A model generated the notes under the pieces. It did no database searches. It saw only the letters and a program-made list of their open reading frames with translations, and was not told the DNA's origin. DNA of 64,000 nt from Spirosoma aerolatum. Its GTDB lineage: Bacteria > Bacteroidota > Bacteroidia > Cytophagales > Spirosomataceae. The position numbers were made by a program, and so were the translations under genes. Position 1 is the first letter of the stretch, and each line of letters starts with the position of its first letter. The DNA is taken from positions 248,001-312,000 of the forward strand of contig NZ_CP020104.1 in NCBI RefSeq assembly GCF_002056795.1, written 5' to 3'. Below are positions 16,988 to 26,549 of this stretch, piece by piece.

Positions 16988-19900
16988 ATGAAGTTCACGT
17001 TCATCACAAGCTGGTTGCTGGTCCTGTTCGTTTGTTGTACAGTATCAGCGCAGGATGTTAACGTCAGTGGTCGTGTTACGTCATCCGACGATGGCCAAAC
17101 GCTGCCCGGTGTAAGCATTCAGGTAAAAGGAACCACAAAAGGTACTACCACAGATGCCAATGGTCAGTATCAGATCAGTGCGCCAGCCAATGGTCGGCTG
17201 ATTTTTAGCTTTATCGGCTATGCTAGTCAGGAAGTTGCCGTTGGCAATCAATCGACCATTAATATCGCTTTAGTCACTGGCGCGCAAAGCCTGGACGAAA
17301 TTGTCGTAACAGCTCAGGGGATTGAGCGCGACAAGCGTTCGCTGGGATACGCAACTCAGGAGGTTAGTGGTAATATTCTGGCGCAGCGATCGGAGCCAAA
17401 CCTGCTCAATGCCTTACAGGGCAAGCTGGCGGGGGTTAACATAACCGCAGCCAGTGGCGCACCCGGAGCCTCGACCAACATCAACATTCGGGGTATTACC
17501 TCATTTACGGGAAGCAACCAGCCACTCATTGTTGTGGATGGAATTATCTTCAGCAACGATGTTAACCTGACCCAGAACACGCTGTTCGGTACGCAGCCTG
17601 CCAATCGGCTGGCCGATATTAACCCCGAAAGTATTGAGTCGGTCAACGTGCTGAAAGGTCCGGCGGCTGCGGTTCTATACGGTTCGCGTGCATCGGCCGG
17701 AGCAATTGTGATTACGACCAAATCGGGCCGAAACCAGAATAACAAGACGGAGGTGACCGTCAACTCATCGTTCAATGTGCAGAATGTATATGGCCTGCCT
17801 CGTTTCCAGAACGAGTACGGTCAGGGGGCCAATAACCTGTTTGTGTCGAATTCGACCAACTCCTGGGGACTACCGTTTGCGGGTGGGCCTACGTCGGTAA
17901 CCAATACGCAGGGCAATACAGTGCCGTATCAGGCATATCCCAACAACGTAAAGGATTTTTATCGGCAGGGAAGCATCCTTCAGAATTCGGTCAACATTGC
18001 CTCGGGCGACGCTAACCGAAATTACATTATTGCCATTGGTAATACTTTACAGAACGGTATCATCCAGAATTCAAAGTTTAATCGAACCAATGTGCAGCTA
18101 GGTGGGGAATCAAAGCTGCAAAACGGGCTACGCATTAGCGGGACCGGAACCTATGTACAGACGGTATCGACCGGGATTCCAGGTGGGAATGGAGCCAGCG
18201 CTTTTGGGCAAATAACCCGGATACCACGTAGTTACGATCTGGCGAATGAGCCCTATCAGGATGCTAATGGCCGGAGTATTTATTATTCTACGACCAACAA
18301 TAACCCGCAATGGAGCGTAAATAATGAAAAGCTGGATAGTCAGGTAGACCGTTTCTTTGGCAATTTTCAGATTGGTTATGACATCACAAGCTGGCTGAAT
18401 GTAGCCTACCGCGTAACGGGCGACACGTATACCGACCGACGTAAACTCACCCTGCCCATTGGGGCCGGACGTTCGCCAGCCGGAGAAATTCAGCAGGACA
18501 ACTTCTTCCGCAATGAACTCAACGGCGATCTATTGATATCGGCCCGTAAAGACAATCTGTTTGTGGAAGGACTGAATGCGAATCTGTTGTTAGGGAACAA
18601 TGTTAACCAGCGCAAAACGCAGGAAGTACTGGTCGATGCCTCGTCGCTGACCATTCCCGGTTTCTACAATGTGGGCAACGGTACTGTATTTACGGCTGGG
18701 ACTGGCACGGGTGAGTTTAGTACCGCCCGTCGGCTCATAGGGTACTATGGGCAGTTATCGCTGAATTATAACAATTACCTCTTCCTCGAACTATCGGGCC
18801 GGGCTGATAAATCGTCGACATTACCACAGGCCAATAACACGTACTTCTATCCATCGGTAGCCCTCAGCTTTGTGCCAACGGATGCGTTTAAGCTCAATTC
18901 GGATATTCTCTCCTACGCGAAAGTTCGGGCTAGTATCGCTCGCGTAGGTCGCGATGCCGATCCGTATTTGCTTACATCAGTATATACCGGAGCTGCCTAT
19001 GGAAACAACACAGCGAATATTACTTTCCCGCTTCAGGTCAGTAACGGGAGTATTCCGGGTTTTGTGGTAAGCGGCCGAATCGGGAACAATAACCTGACGC
19101 CCGAGTTTGTCACGTCGTATGAAGTGGGTCTGAATCTGGGTTTATTCAAGAATCGGTTTAGCATTGATGCATCCTACTTCGATACCCGGAGTACTAACCA
19201 GATTTTTAACGTAGCGATTGCGAATACAACGGGCTTCGATACGCGTACTACCAACGTCGGTGAGCTACGGAATCAAGGAGTTGAGGTTGTTCTGAATGCT
19301 ACACCCGTGCGGTTCAGTGGTTTTAAATGGGATCTTTCGCTCAACTACACCTTAATCCGCAATAAAGTCATCTCGATTGCGCCGGGTGTTAAATCTTCGT
19401 CGGTGGGTAGCTCAGCCACCAACCTGGTTGGGTCGGGGGCCAATGCGTTTACAGGTATTACCCCTTCTATCTACGAAGGCTATCCGTATGGTGTCGTTGT
19501 CGGTACAGCCAATGCCCGTGTACAGAATACCGATCCGAACGGCTTGTATTATGACCCAACCGGGCAATACGTAGGTCAATATGTGGTCAATGGCACCTCG
19601 GGTCAGTTTGCCCCCGGTATTGCCAATTCGGTCATTTCCAATCCGCAACCAAACTACATCGCCGGTCTGACCAACACGTTTTCGTATAAGGGAATAGCAC
19701 TGTCGGTGCTGATCGATACGCGTCAGGGGGGCCAACTGTACTCATTCCCGATGGTCGATCTACGGGGTAATGGTTCGCTGTACGTGACTGGGCAGGATCG
19801 GGATCAACCCCGCATTTTACCCGGTGTGATTCAGAATGCCGACGGGACTTTCCGACCCAACAACATTCAGCTGAGTTCACAGGCGTACTGGGGCGGAACG

Positions 19901-20191
19901 GGCTTTACTGGATTGGGTGGACTGGCTTCCGAAGCAGCCGTCTTCGATGCTACAGTATATCGTCTGCGTGAAGTGGCCTTGAATTACACCTTACCAAAAG
20001 GCTTGTTAGGGAAAACACCCTTCGGCTCGATCTCGGTGGGTGTCAGTGGTCGGAACCTGTATTTCTATGCGCCGAATTTCCCGGCCGATCCTGAAATCAA
20101 CACGCAGGGAGCCGGTAACATTCAAGGCCTTGATCTGAACGGTCCACCAAACACCCGCAATTTCGGTGGCAATATCCGACTAACGTTCTAA
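16988..20191 (+). CDS. SusC/RagA-family TonB-dependent outer-membrane receptor
   Basis: 1067 residues. Signal peptide at 1-21, a carboxypeptidase-regulatory-like domain at about 24-105 (VNVSGRVTSSDDGQTLPGVSIQVKGTTKGTTTD is its start), a plug domain at about 110-240 with the SusC signature VLKGPAAAVLYGSRASAGAIVITTK, then a long barrel ending in RLTF. SusC proteins import glycans or other large nutrients with the paired SusD lipoprotein, powered by TonB. The SusD gene follows 24 bp on. No polysaccharide-degrading enzyme or sigma/anti-sigma pair is adjacent, so the cargo is open. Confidence 0.95.
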   Translation: MKFTFITSWLLVLFVCCTVSAQDVNVSGRVTSSDDGQTLPGVSIQVKGTTKGTTTDANGQYQISAPANGRLIFSFIGYASQEVAVGNQSTINIALVTGAQSLDEIVVTAQGIERDKRSLGYATQEVSGNILAQRSEPNLLNALQGKLAGVNITAASGAPGASTNINIRGITSFTGSNQPLIVVDGIIFSNDVNLTQNTLFGTQPANRLADINPESIESVNVLKGPAAAVLYGSRASAGAIVITTKSGRNQNNKTEVTVNSSFNVQNVYGLPRFQNEYGQGANNLFVSNSTNSWGLPFAGGPTSVTNTQGNTVPYQAYPNNVKDFYRQGSILQNSVNIASGDANRNYIIAIGNTLQNGIIQNSKFNRTNVQLGGESKLQNGLRISGTGTYVQTVSTGIPGGNGASAFGQITRIPRSYDLANEPYQDANGRSIYYSTTNNNPQWSVNNEKLDSQVDRFFGNFQIGYDITSWLNVAYRVTGDTYTDRRKLTLPIGAGRSPAGEIQQDNFFRNELNGDLLISARKDNLFVEGLNANLLLGNNVNQRKTQEVLVDASSLTIPGFYNVGNGTVFTAGTGTGEFSTARRLIGYYGQLSLNYNNYLFLELSGRADKSSTLPQANNTYFYPSVALSFVPTDAFKLNSDILSYAKVRASIARVGRDADPYLLTSVYTGAAYGNNTANITFPLQVSNGSIPGFVVSGRIGNNNLTPEFVTSYEVGLNLGLFKNRFSIDASYFDTRSTNQIFNVAIANTTGFDTRTTNVGELRNQGVEVVLNATPVRFSGFKWDLSLNYTLIRNKVISIAPGVKSSSVGSSATNLVGSGANAFTGITPSIYEGYPYGVVVGTANARVQNTDPNGLYYDPTGQYVGQYVVNGTSGQFAPGIANSVISNPQPNYIAGLTNTFSYKGIALSVLIDTRQGGQLYSFPMVDLRGNGSLYVTGQDRDQPRILPGVIQNADGTFRPNNIQLSSQAYWGGTGFTGLGGLASEAAVFDATVYRLREVALNYTLPKGLLGKTPFGSISVGVSGRNLYFYAPNFPADPEINTQGAGNIQGLDLNGPPNTRNFGGNIRLTF

Positions 20192-20215
20192 TTATTCTAT
20201 TCAACAAAGAAGCTC

Positions 20216-21679
20216 ATGAACTCACTGAATTATAGACGCTACCTGTTGCTGCCCCTATTTCTGGGAATGGGTGCCTGTAGCAATTTTCTGGATATAAATG
20301 TTACGCCCAACAACCCAACAGCCGTAACACCCGCTGTATTGTTGCCGGGAGCGCAGGCGGGTACGGCCTTCGCGGAATCCAACGAGATCAATCGGTTTGC
20401 CGAAACACTGGTTCAGCATCTGGCCGGAGCGAACAATAGCCCTGCCAATTATGATGTGTTTCAGACAAATGGAGCCGATATGGAAAACCAGTGGCGTTTT
20501 GAAATTTATAACGGTGGCCTTATCAATTTCCAGAAGCTGATCGAACTGGGCGATGCGACTAACTCAAAGGCTTATACGGGTATTGCCAAAATCATGAAGG
20601 CGTATACCTTCTCGATTGCGACAAATATGTGGGGTGATGTCCCATATTCGCAGGCACTACAGGGCGAAGCGTTCACGGCTCCCCGTATCGATAAGCAGGA
20701 GGATATCTATAAAGGGAACTCATCGCAGGGTATTCAGAGCCTGTTCGATTTGGTACGCGAAGGCATCAAAGACCTGGATGCGCCTTCGGCGTTAAAACCC
20801 GGTGGTGAAGATTTGATTTATGGAGGTGATCTGGCAAAGTGGAAGCGGGCTGGCAATAACCTACTCCTCAAGTTTGCGACCGTAATCAGCCGTAAAGAAC
20901 CGGCACTAGCCACCAGCGTCATTAACGAGGTACTGGCGGGTAATAACTACATTACGACCAACGCCAACGACATGAACTTTACGTTTGGATCGACAGTCGG
21001 TAGCCAGGACCCGCGTTACAGCTACACCAATGTCAGCACGTTTAAAGACGATATTATTCTCAGTACGCGGTACCTGAACCTGCTGAAAAGCCTGAACGAC
21101 CCTCGGTTGCCGATCTTCTTCACCAAGCCCGGTGCCGACTACGTAACCATCGACAATGGGTTTCGGGGGACATTGCCCGCGCCCGTAACCAACTGGTCGC
21201 GATATAATAAGTTCATTACGGGCAATTCGGGTGAAGGCCCCGTACGGATGACCACCAATTTTGAACGGGCGTTCATCCTGGCTGAAGCGGCCCTGCGTTT
21301 AGGCACACCCGGCGATCCACAGGCTCTCTATACTGAAGGCATCACCGCATCCTTGTCGTTGGCTGGCCTGTCTGCCGATCAGATCACTACCTATTTGGCT
21401 GCCAACCCAACTGTAGCGACTCTTTCGGGTACCAACGAACAGAAAATCGCCCAGATCATCACCCAGAAGTACATCGCCTGGACCGGAAATGGACTCGAAG
21501 CCTGGAATGATTACCGTCGGACTGGATACCCCGTTCTGCAACCTTCCCAGAATGCGGCCGGTATCGATGGTACCCGACCCGTTCGGGCCGTGTATATCAA
21601 TACCGAAATTCAACGGAATCCTAATTTCCCGAACCCCGCTCCCCAGTCGAACGTACGGGTGTGGTGGGATGTGGATTAA
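20216..21679 (+). CDS. SusD/RagB-family nutrient-binding lipoprotein
   Basis: 487 residues. The signal peptide ends in a lipobox (FLGMGAC, Cys near residue 21), so the mature protein should be lipidated and surface-exposed. The N-terminus CSNFLDINVTPNNPTAVTP and the C-terminal block WTGNGLEAWNDYRRTGYPVL are typical of the SusD-like group with TPR-like helices. It caps the SusC barrel encoded just upstream and binds the imported substrate. Cotranscription with its neighbours is likely from the short gaps (24 and 29 bp). Confidence 0.93.
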   Translation: MNSLNYRRYLLLPLFLGMGACSNFLDINVTPNNPTAVTPAVLLPGAQAGTAFAESNEINRFAETLVQHLAGANNSPANYDVFQTNGADMENQWRFEIYNGGLINFQKLIELGDATNSKAYTGIAKIMKAYTFSIATNMWGDVPYSQALQGEAFTAPRIDKQEDIYKGNSSQGIQSLFDLVREGIKDLDAPSALKPGGEDLIYGGDLAKWKRAGNNLLLKFATVISRKEPALATSVINEVLAGNNYITTNANDMNFTFGSTVGSQDPRYSYTNVSTFKDDIILSTRYLNLLKSLNDPRLPIFFTKPGADYVTIDNGFRGTLPAPVTNWSRYNKFITGNSGEGPVRMTTNFERAFILAEAALRLGTPGDPQALYTEGITASLSLAGLSADQITTYLAANPTVATLSGTNEQKIAQIITQKYIAWTGNGLEAWNDYRRTGYPVLQPSQNAAGIDGTRPVRAVYINTEIQRNPNFPNPAPQSNVRVWWDVD

Positions 21680-21708
21680 TGGTTAACTGAACTGACATAC
21701 GCATTTTC

Positions 21709-22227
21709 ATGAAAAAGATACTTTTAAACCTGTTGTTGCTGGCCGTAGTGGCTGGTGGCAGCTTCTCCTGCAAAGACGATCTGGTCTACAGCGATCTGGT
21801 GCGGGACAATCGTCCGGCCATTCCCGTAACGTTTCCAGGAACGACCACCTATGGTTTTAATCCCTTCATCATCAGTTCGCTGGCAGCGGGTGGGCCCATT
21901 CAATTTACCTTGTCGATTCCGGCCAGCAGTGGTCGTACCATCAAGGAGATCACCAAGGTACTGGGTGGTGGTACGGGCATCACTATCGGCAACCTGAATT
22001 CAGGAACGTACGCGACTACCCTGCTGAACTCGGCCCCAATTGCAGGCAGTGGGACTACAGCCGTATTTACGACGACAATCGCCGATTTTAAGAAGAAATA
22101 TCCGAGTGTAGCTACCGCTCCGGTTGCGTTGCCTAACTACACCGAGATACAATTTCTGTTTCTGATAACGCTGGACGATGGCACACAGATTATTCCCGAA
22201 CCTGTTCGCGTTCGGATCGTAAATTGA
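21709..22227 (+). CDS. Surface lipoprotein of the SusC/D operon, uncharacterised
   Basis: 172 residues with a lipoprotein signal (MKKILLNLLLLAVVAGGSFSC). The mature part is rich in Gly, Thr and Ser, with beta-type segments (IQFTLSIPASSGRTIKEITKV, YTEIQFLFLITLDDGTQI). It occupies the position where SusE/SusF-like binding lipoproteins are often encoded, but I do not recognise a known domain. A substrate-binding accessory role is inferred from position. A strong hairpin follows. Confidence 0.65.
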   Translation: MKKILLNLLLLAVVAGGSFSCKDDLVYSDLVRDNRPAIPVTFPGTTTYGFNPFIISSLAAGGPIQFTLSIPASSGRTIKEITKVLGGGTGITIGNLNSGTYATTLLNSAPIAGSGTTAVFTTTIADFKKKYPSVATAPVALPNYTEIQFLFLITLDDGTQIIPEPVRVRIVN

Positions 22228-22254
22228 TTAATAATGCCTGACAACTAACGTAAA

Positions 22255-22292
22255 GAAAGCCTGCTTGCTGTTGTGAGTAGGCTTTCGCTTTT
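22255..22292 (+). terminator. Terminator of the SusC/D operon
   Basis: Arms GAAAGCCTGCT and AGTAGGCTTTC pair at 10 of 11 positions and are followed by GCTTTT on the forward strand. It lies between the SusC/D operon and the convergent ABC permease gene. Confidence 0.6.
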
Positions 22293-23957
22293 CTAGCTCA
22301 TGTCAACCGACTCCCAACCGGTCTTTTTATATTGTTGGAGCAGGTACCAGCAAAGGATTATCGAAAACGGTAGGGCTATCCAGACGCCGAACGGAATGCG
22401 TGTCAGACCGTAATGTGAAAAACCAACCAGTGCCAGCACCAGGCTGATGAGTAGTCCACGAGCCGTATTGTTTTGCTTCATGGCATCCTGCTCAATTGAA
22501 AAGGGCATAGAGCGTGTCGAAAGCAGGGCCGCACTCAAGAGCATGACCAGCGAATTACTGAATGCCAGCAGGACATCGCTGATTTTGTCAAGTCCGTATC
22601 GGAACAGGACATAGGACGATAGCAACGTGTAAAAAGGTACCAGCAGTTTTATAATAATGGCTTTCAGTGACCCCGACAAGATCCTACCTGGCTCCTGAAT
22701 AGGCGCACTGCCATATACCCATGACGCCCGATAATTGTCTGAAACGCGGAGCTGGTATTGGGCAACCATCACATATATACCGCCGAAATAAAGCGCGAAC
22801 AGATAAAAGAAACTTCCCGAACTAAAGCTCCCGCTCTGAAACGATATGGCGATGACATAGGCTAACCCAAAGCCCAACTGAGGATAGGTTTTGAGCTTGA
22901 ATTTTCGATCCCGGCTGGTTATTCGCCAGGTGAAAGCAAAAGCCGCCCGTTCAAGTGAGTTGCTGGTAAACCAATCAGCTACTTGCTCCATCCAGCTTTG
23001 CCGATGGGTCGATGTAGTTGCAACTGGAACGGGTGTTGTTCGCCCGTCCTGATCGATACTACTGATTTTCTGGGTAAAATCGGTAGTTAAAAACCGATTC
23101 ATAAACCACAAACCGGTAAATGGGGTAAGCAGTGCCAGCGCCAGAAAAATCAGATGCGTTTGGTCGAATACAGGTTGAATAAAACTTTCAGTCGCTCCCG
23201 CCATCCACATCGGTGGTACCAGGTAATGCCAGCTTTGATGGGCCAGTGGCTCCTGTAACATTCGTTCGGAACCGATGAGCCGGGGCAAAACCTGGTAGCT
23301 TCCGTAAAACAGAATCGCCATCACGATCTGAAAGTAATTGATCACTTCCCGAAGCTTTTCCTCACTGGTAAATTTCATCAGCACCAGATAGAAAATGTTC
23401 GTCAGAAACACCATCAGGATGGCCGAAAGCAGACTCAGTACTAGAAACAACAGGCCCGAAGCCGCGCCAAATCGACTTGCCAGAATGAAAATGCTGACCA
23501 CCGTTAGCGATAGCGTAATGGCAAACAAATAGCTGGTGATATGCACCACACGAGCCAGCCATAGAGTTCGGCTACTGACAGGCCGGGGCAGAATAATCTG
23601 ATTGTCGGATGAGTCGAGAATAACCGATGAAAAATCGGAGATGAGCGTCATGGCGCAAAGGGCCATGATGTAGCTAAACTGTAAGGTTAACGGAAGAAAC
23701 AGATTTTCTTTGGGCGCAATACCCAGCATAGCGAAGCTAATTAGCCCGCCGATCAAGGCATAAATGGCTAGAATCCGGATGAAATTACTATTGCTTTCAC
23801 CCGATTGCTTTCCGTAACGCCCCAAACTGACGAAGCTTCGTCGGCTGTCCATTGTAAGTTTGACCTGTACAATGGCTCGTAATTGGCCGTAGTCGGCATC
23901 CAATGCTTTGAAAAGCGGTTTCAGCCGGTCGAGAATCCACACTATAATGGTAACCAT
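22293..23957 (-). CDS. ABC-2 type transporter permease
   Basis: 554 residues with roughly 12 hydrophobic segments spread over the whole protein and no ATPase motif. The next gene upstream, only 5 bp away, is an ABC ATPase of the ABC-2 exporter group, so the two form one transporter. N-terminal residues 1-60 are cytoplasmic and basic. ABC-2 permeases export drugs, lipids or polysaccharide, or act in gliding systems; nothing in the sequence fixes the substrate. Confidence 0.82.
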   Translation of the reverse strand: MVTIIVWILDRLKPLFKALDADYGQLRAIVQVKLTMDSRRSFVSLGRYGKQSGESNSNFIRILAIYALIGGLISFAMLGIAPKENLFLPLTLQFSYIMALCAMTLISDFSSVILDSSDNQIILPRPVSSRTLWLARVVHITSYLFAITLSLTVVSIFILASRFGAASGLLFLVLSLLSAILMVFLTNIFYLVLMKFTSEEKLREVINYFQIVMAILFYGSYQVLPRLIGSERMLQEPLAHQSWHYLVPPMWMAGATESFIQPVFDQTHLIFLALALLTPFTGLWFMNRFLTTDFTQKISSIDQDGRTTPVPVATTSTHRQSWMEQVADWFTSNSLERAAFAFTWRITSRDRKFKLKTYPQLGFGLAYVIAISFQSGSFSSGSFFYLFALYFGGIYVMVAQYQLRVSDNYRASWVYGSAPIQEPGRILSGSLKAIIIKLLVPFYTLLSSYVLFRYGLDKISDVLLAFSNSLVMLLSAALLSTRSMPFSIEQDAMKQNNTARGLLISLVLALVGFSHYGLTRIPFGVWIALPFSIILCWYLLQQYKKTGWESVDMS

Positions 23958-23962
23958 GCCGA

Positions 23963-24739
23963 TTAGTTTTTCAGGGTATGAATAAACTCCTCAGCCACGC
24001 TCGTTTGTCCTTCATTGCCTGTCAACTGAGAAAAGAGCTGCTCCAGCGATTCAGGGCGTTGGTGCTGAAGCTCGGCAAACGTACCGTCGGCAATCACCTG
24101 TCCCTGATTAATGATAATGATGCGATCCGAAATCTTTTCAACCACATCCATCAGGTGCGAACTGTAGAAAATCGTTTTGCCATCGTTGGCCAATTGCCGA
24201 ATAATTTCCTTCACCAGTACCACGGCATTCGCATCCAGACCCGACAGCGGTTCATCCAGAAAAATAACATCCGGGTTATGCAGCAGCCCCGAAATGAGTA
24301 GTACTTTCTGACGCATTCCCTTAGAAAAAGTCGTCATGCGGGCGTTGGTGTGGTCACTCAGTTGAAAGAGTCGGAGCAGATCGAGGGCTTTACGTTCAAT
24401 ATGGGTAGGTTCTAGTTCATAAAGCTGGCCGATGAACTGCAAATATTCCATGGGTGTCAGCGTATCATACAGTGCCGCGTTTTCAGGCACGTAGCCAACC
24501 CGCCGTTTGATAGCGAGCGAATTGGTTTTGACATCCATATCCAATACAGTCGCTTCACCCGAATAATCGGGTAGCATACCCATCAGAATTTTAATGGTGG
24601 TTGACTTCCCGGCTCCGTTGGGGCCAATATAGCCGACTACCTGACCAGCCGATACGCTGAGGTTGATGCCTTTGAGAACGAGGGACGAACCATACGACTT
24701 TTGCAGGTTCTGTAGCTGGATAACTGGCGTTGGATTCAC
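23963..24739 (-). CDS. ABC transporter ATP-binding protein (ABC-2 type)
   Basis: 258 residues. Walker A GPNGAGKSTT (about 39-48), Q-loop region, signature TFSKGMRQKVLLISGLL, Walker B DVIFLDEPLSGLD and a switch His (YSSHLMD) are all present, so the ATPase should be active. The layout matches the CcmA/NatA-like group that pairs with ABC-2 permeases. It is encoded immediately before the permease on the same strand. Cargo unknown. Confidence 0.92.
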   Translation of the reverse strand: MNPTPVIQLQNLQKSYGSSLVLKGINLSVSAGQVVGYIGPNGAGKSTTIKILMGMLPDYSGEATVLDMDVKTNSLAIKRRVGYVPENAALYDTLTPMEYLQFIGQLYELEPTHIERKALDLLRLFQLSDHTNARMTTFSKGMRQKVLLISGLLHNPDVIFLDEPLSGLDANAVVLVKEIIRQLANDGKTIFYSSHLMDVVEKISDRIIIINQGQVIADGTFAELQHQRPESLEQLFSQLTGNEGQTSVAEEFIHTLKN

Positions 24740-24772
24740 GAAAAAAGGATTCGGTGTATCCGAAAGTACAGA

Positions 24773-24805
24773 AAATCCCGCCCAGCTACAAGCCGAACGG
24801 GATTT
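24773..24805 (-). terminator. Terminator-like hairpin behind asd
   Basis: AAATCCCG (24773-24780) pairs with CGGGATTT (24798-24805) around a 17-nt loop. It is located 3' of asd on its strand and upstream of the ABC ATPase gene. Confidence 0.5.
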
Positions 24806-24829
24806 ATTACATTAATCACTAAAAAACGG

Positions 24830-25843
24830 TTACGCCACAGTTGCTTCGGCTTCAACCAGGTTGTGTTTTACCAGATACTCGGCAATCTGTACAGCGTTGG
24901 TAGCCGCCCCTTTACGGAGGTTATCGGCTACAATCCACATATTCAGCGTTTTAGGCTGGCTTTCGTCGCGACGAATCCGACCTACGAACACTTCATCTTT
25001 ACCATGTGCCGTCAGCGGCATTGGGTACACTTTGTTTTGTGGATCGTCCTGAACGATAACCCCTTCGGTATTGCTCAGAATATCAACTACATCGCTTACC
25101 TCGAATTCGTTTTCAAATTCGATGTTGACCGCTTCGGAGTGGCCGCCAATCGTTGGGATTCGAACGGTGGTAGCCGTCACCTTGATAGAATCGTCACCCA
25201 TGATTTTCTTGGTTTCGTTCACCATCTTCATTTCCTCTTTGGTATAGCCATTGTCGAGGAACACATCGATGTGCGGGAGTACGTTCAGGTCAATCGGATG
25301 CGGGTATACTTTGGGTGATTCGTGGTCACCTTTACGCTCGGCAAACAACTGATCGACAGCCGCTTTGCCCGTTCCCGTTACCGATTGATAGGTTGAAACG
25401 ACCACCCGTTTGATTTTATAACGATCATGCAGGGGTTTCAATGCTACGACCATCTGGATGGTCGAACAGTTTGGATTGGCAATGATTTTATCTTCTGGGG
25501 TCAGTACATCGGCGTTGACTTCTGGAACAACCAGTTTTTTGGTAGGGTCCATCCGCCAGGCTGACGAGTTGTCGACAACAACAATACCCGCTTCAGCAAA
25601 TTTGGGAGCTAGGGCCAGCGACGTACCGCCACCCGCCGAGAAAATCGCAATGGCAGGTTTGGCAGCGATGGCATCTTCGAAACTAACCACCGTGTAGGGT
25701 TTACCCTTAAACTCAACCTGTTTACCAACCGAGCGCTCGGAGGCAACGGGAATAAGTTCAGACACAGGGAAGTTACGTTCTTCCAGCACTTTCAGGATTT
25801 CGCTACCGACTAAGCCAGTAGCTCCAACGACTGCGATTTTCAT
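24830..25843 (-). CDS. asd: Aspartate-semialdehyde dehydrogenase
   Basis: 337 residues. It makes aspartate 4-semialdehyde from aspartyl phosphate with NADPH, the branch point to lysine/diaminopimelate, threonine and methionine. Seen: nucleotide-binding GATGLVG at 7-13, active-site NPNCST with Cys126, and the STYQSVTGTGKAAV block. The start is at MKIAVVGATG; a longer frame adds 14 residues read from a palindrome and is rejected. The mRNA leader between a TAnnTTTG element and the start codon is almost entirely one long inverted repeat. Single gene. Confidence 0.96.
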   Translation of the reverse strand: MKIAVVGATGLVGSEILKVLEERNFPVSELIPVASERSVGKQVEFKGKPYTVVSFEDAIAAKPAIAIFSAGGGTSLALAPKFAEAGIVVVDNSSAWRMDPTKKLVVPEVNADVLTPEDKIIANPNCSTIQMVVALKPLHDRYKIKRVVVSTYQSVTGTGKAAVDQLFAERKGDHESPKVYPHPIDLNVLPHIDVFLDNGYTKEEMKMVNETKKIMGDDSIKVTATTVRIPTIGGHSEAVNIEFENEFEVSDVVDILSNTEGVIVQDDPQNKVYPMPLTAHGKDEVFVGRIRRDESQPKTLNMWIVADNLRKGAATNAVQIAEYLVKHNLVEAEATVA

Positions 25844-25847
25844 TGTA

Positions 25848-25908
25848 GTAATGCGGGTGGAAACCCGCAGTTGATTAGTTAACAAAAGCGGGCTTCCACC
25901 CGCATTAC
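25848..25908. repeat. Inverted repeat in the asd leader
   Basis: Arms of 21 bp (25848-25868 and 25888-25908) match at 20 positions; the inner part GCGGGTGGAAACCCGC can itself fold with a GGAA loop. It ends four bases before the asd start codon. Similar GGAA-loop hairpins occur at 47936-47951, which suggests a dispersed element. Confidence 0.7.
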
Positions 25909-25920
25909 AAATTTGGAGTG

Positions 25921-25928
25921 CAAAATTA
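25921..25928 (-). promoter_or_regulatory. Candidate asd -7 promoter element
   Basis: TAATTTTG on the minus strand fits the Bacteroidetes consensus TAnnTTTG. No TTTG lies 19-21 bp upstream. The predicted transcript would start about 70 nt before asd. Confidence 0.45.
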
Positions 25929-25957
25929 CGCCAAAACTTTGACGCACAGGAGAATTA

Positions 25958-26545
25958 TTACGAAAAAAAACAGATACCCGACGGGGTGATGCAAGCGTTC
26001 AGTGGAACGTCGGTTCGTTCTACATCATCAATCTGTTCCAGGCTTTCGAACAAGGACAGGCCAACTTTCTGACAATCGGGTCGACAGTTGGCCAGAAAAC
26101 GATCATAAAATCCTTTTCCGTAGCCTATTCGGTTGCCATTCCGATCAAAGGCCAGTAATGGCACCAACACCAGGTCGAATCGGTTGCTCTCGATGGCTGA
26201 CTGATCGGAACCAATGGGTTCTGGAATCCCCCAGCGATTTTGCTGCAACGGTGTCGTTGGCCATAAGGGATAATGCCGAAGTTGATGAGTGGCTACGTCT
26301 GTCACAGAAGCAGCCAATTCAATAGCTGGATACAACGCCCAAATCCGTTGAAGAATCAGCCAGGTATCCACTTCATTCTGGCGCTGAATTGGAAGAAAGC
26401 AATGAATGGAGGAAGGTGTTTCTTCGAGTTGCGATAGAAAGTCGAGAAATAGCCGGGCTATGGCCTGACTCCGATGATTAACTTCATCCGCAGTCAGGCT
26501 CTTTCGTTCGGCCAGATACTGGCGACGTAGCTCGGCTTTGGTCAT
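25958..26545 (-). CDS. 5-formyltetrahydrofolate cyclo-ligase
   Basis: 195 residues. It converts 5-formyl-THF to 5,10-methenyl-THF using ATP. Seen: the basic N-terminus TKAELRRQYLAERKSL and the C-terminal substrate/ATP block LLAFDRNGNRIGYGKGFYDRFL, typical of the family; length is normal (about 180-200). It starts four bases after the bshC stop, so the two are probably cotranscribed. The link to bacillithiol synthesis is positional only. Confidence 0.92.
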   Translation of the reverse strand: MTKAELRRQYLAERKSLTADEVNHRSQAIARLFLDFLSQLEETPSSIHCFLPIQRQNEVDTWLILQRIWALYPAIELAASVTDVATHQLRHYPLWPTTPLQQNRWGIPEPIGSDQSAIESNRFDLVLVPLLAFDRNGNRIGYGKGFYDRFLANCRPDCQKVGLSLFESLEQIDDVERTDVPLNACITPSGICFFS

Positions 26546-26549
26546 TCGG

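Noticed and set aside
16777..17061. 94-codon forward open frame running into the SusC start
   Set aside because: It overlaps the SusC signal peptide in another frame, has no family resemblance and begins inside a terminator-like hairpin.
10751..22227. CRISPR-associated transposon interpretation of the Cascade operon
   Set aside because: No TniQ, TnsA/B/C-like proteins or transposon ends are visible on either side.
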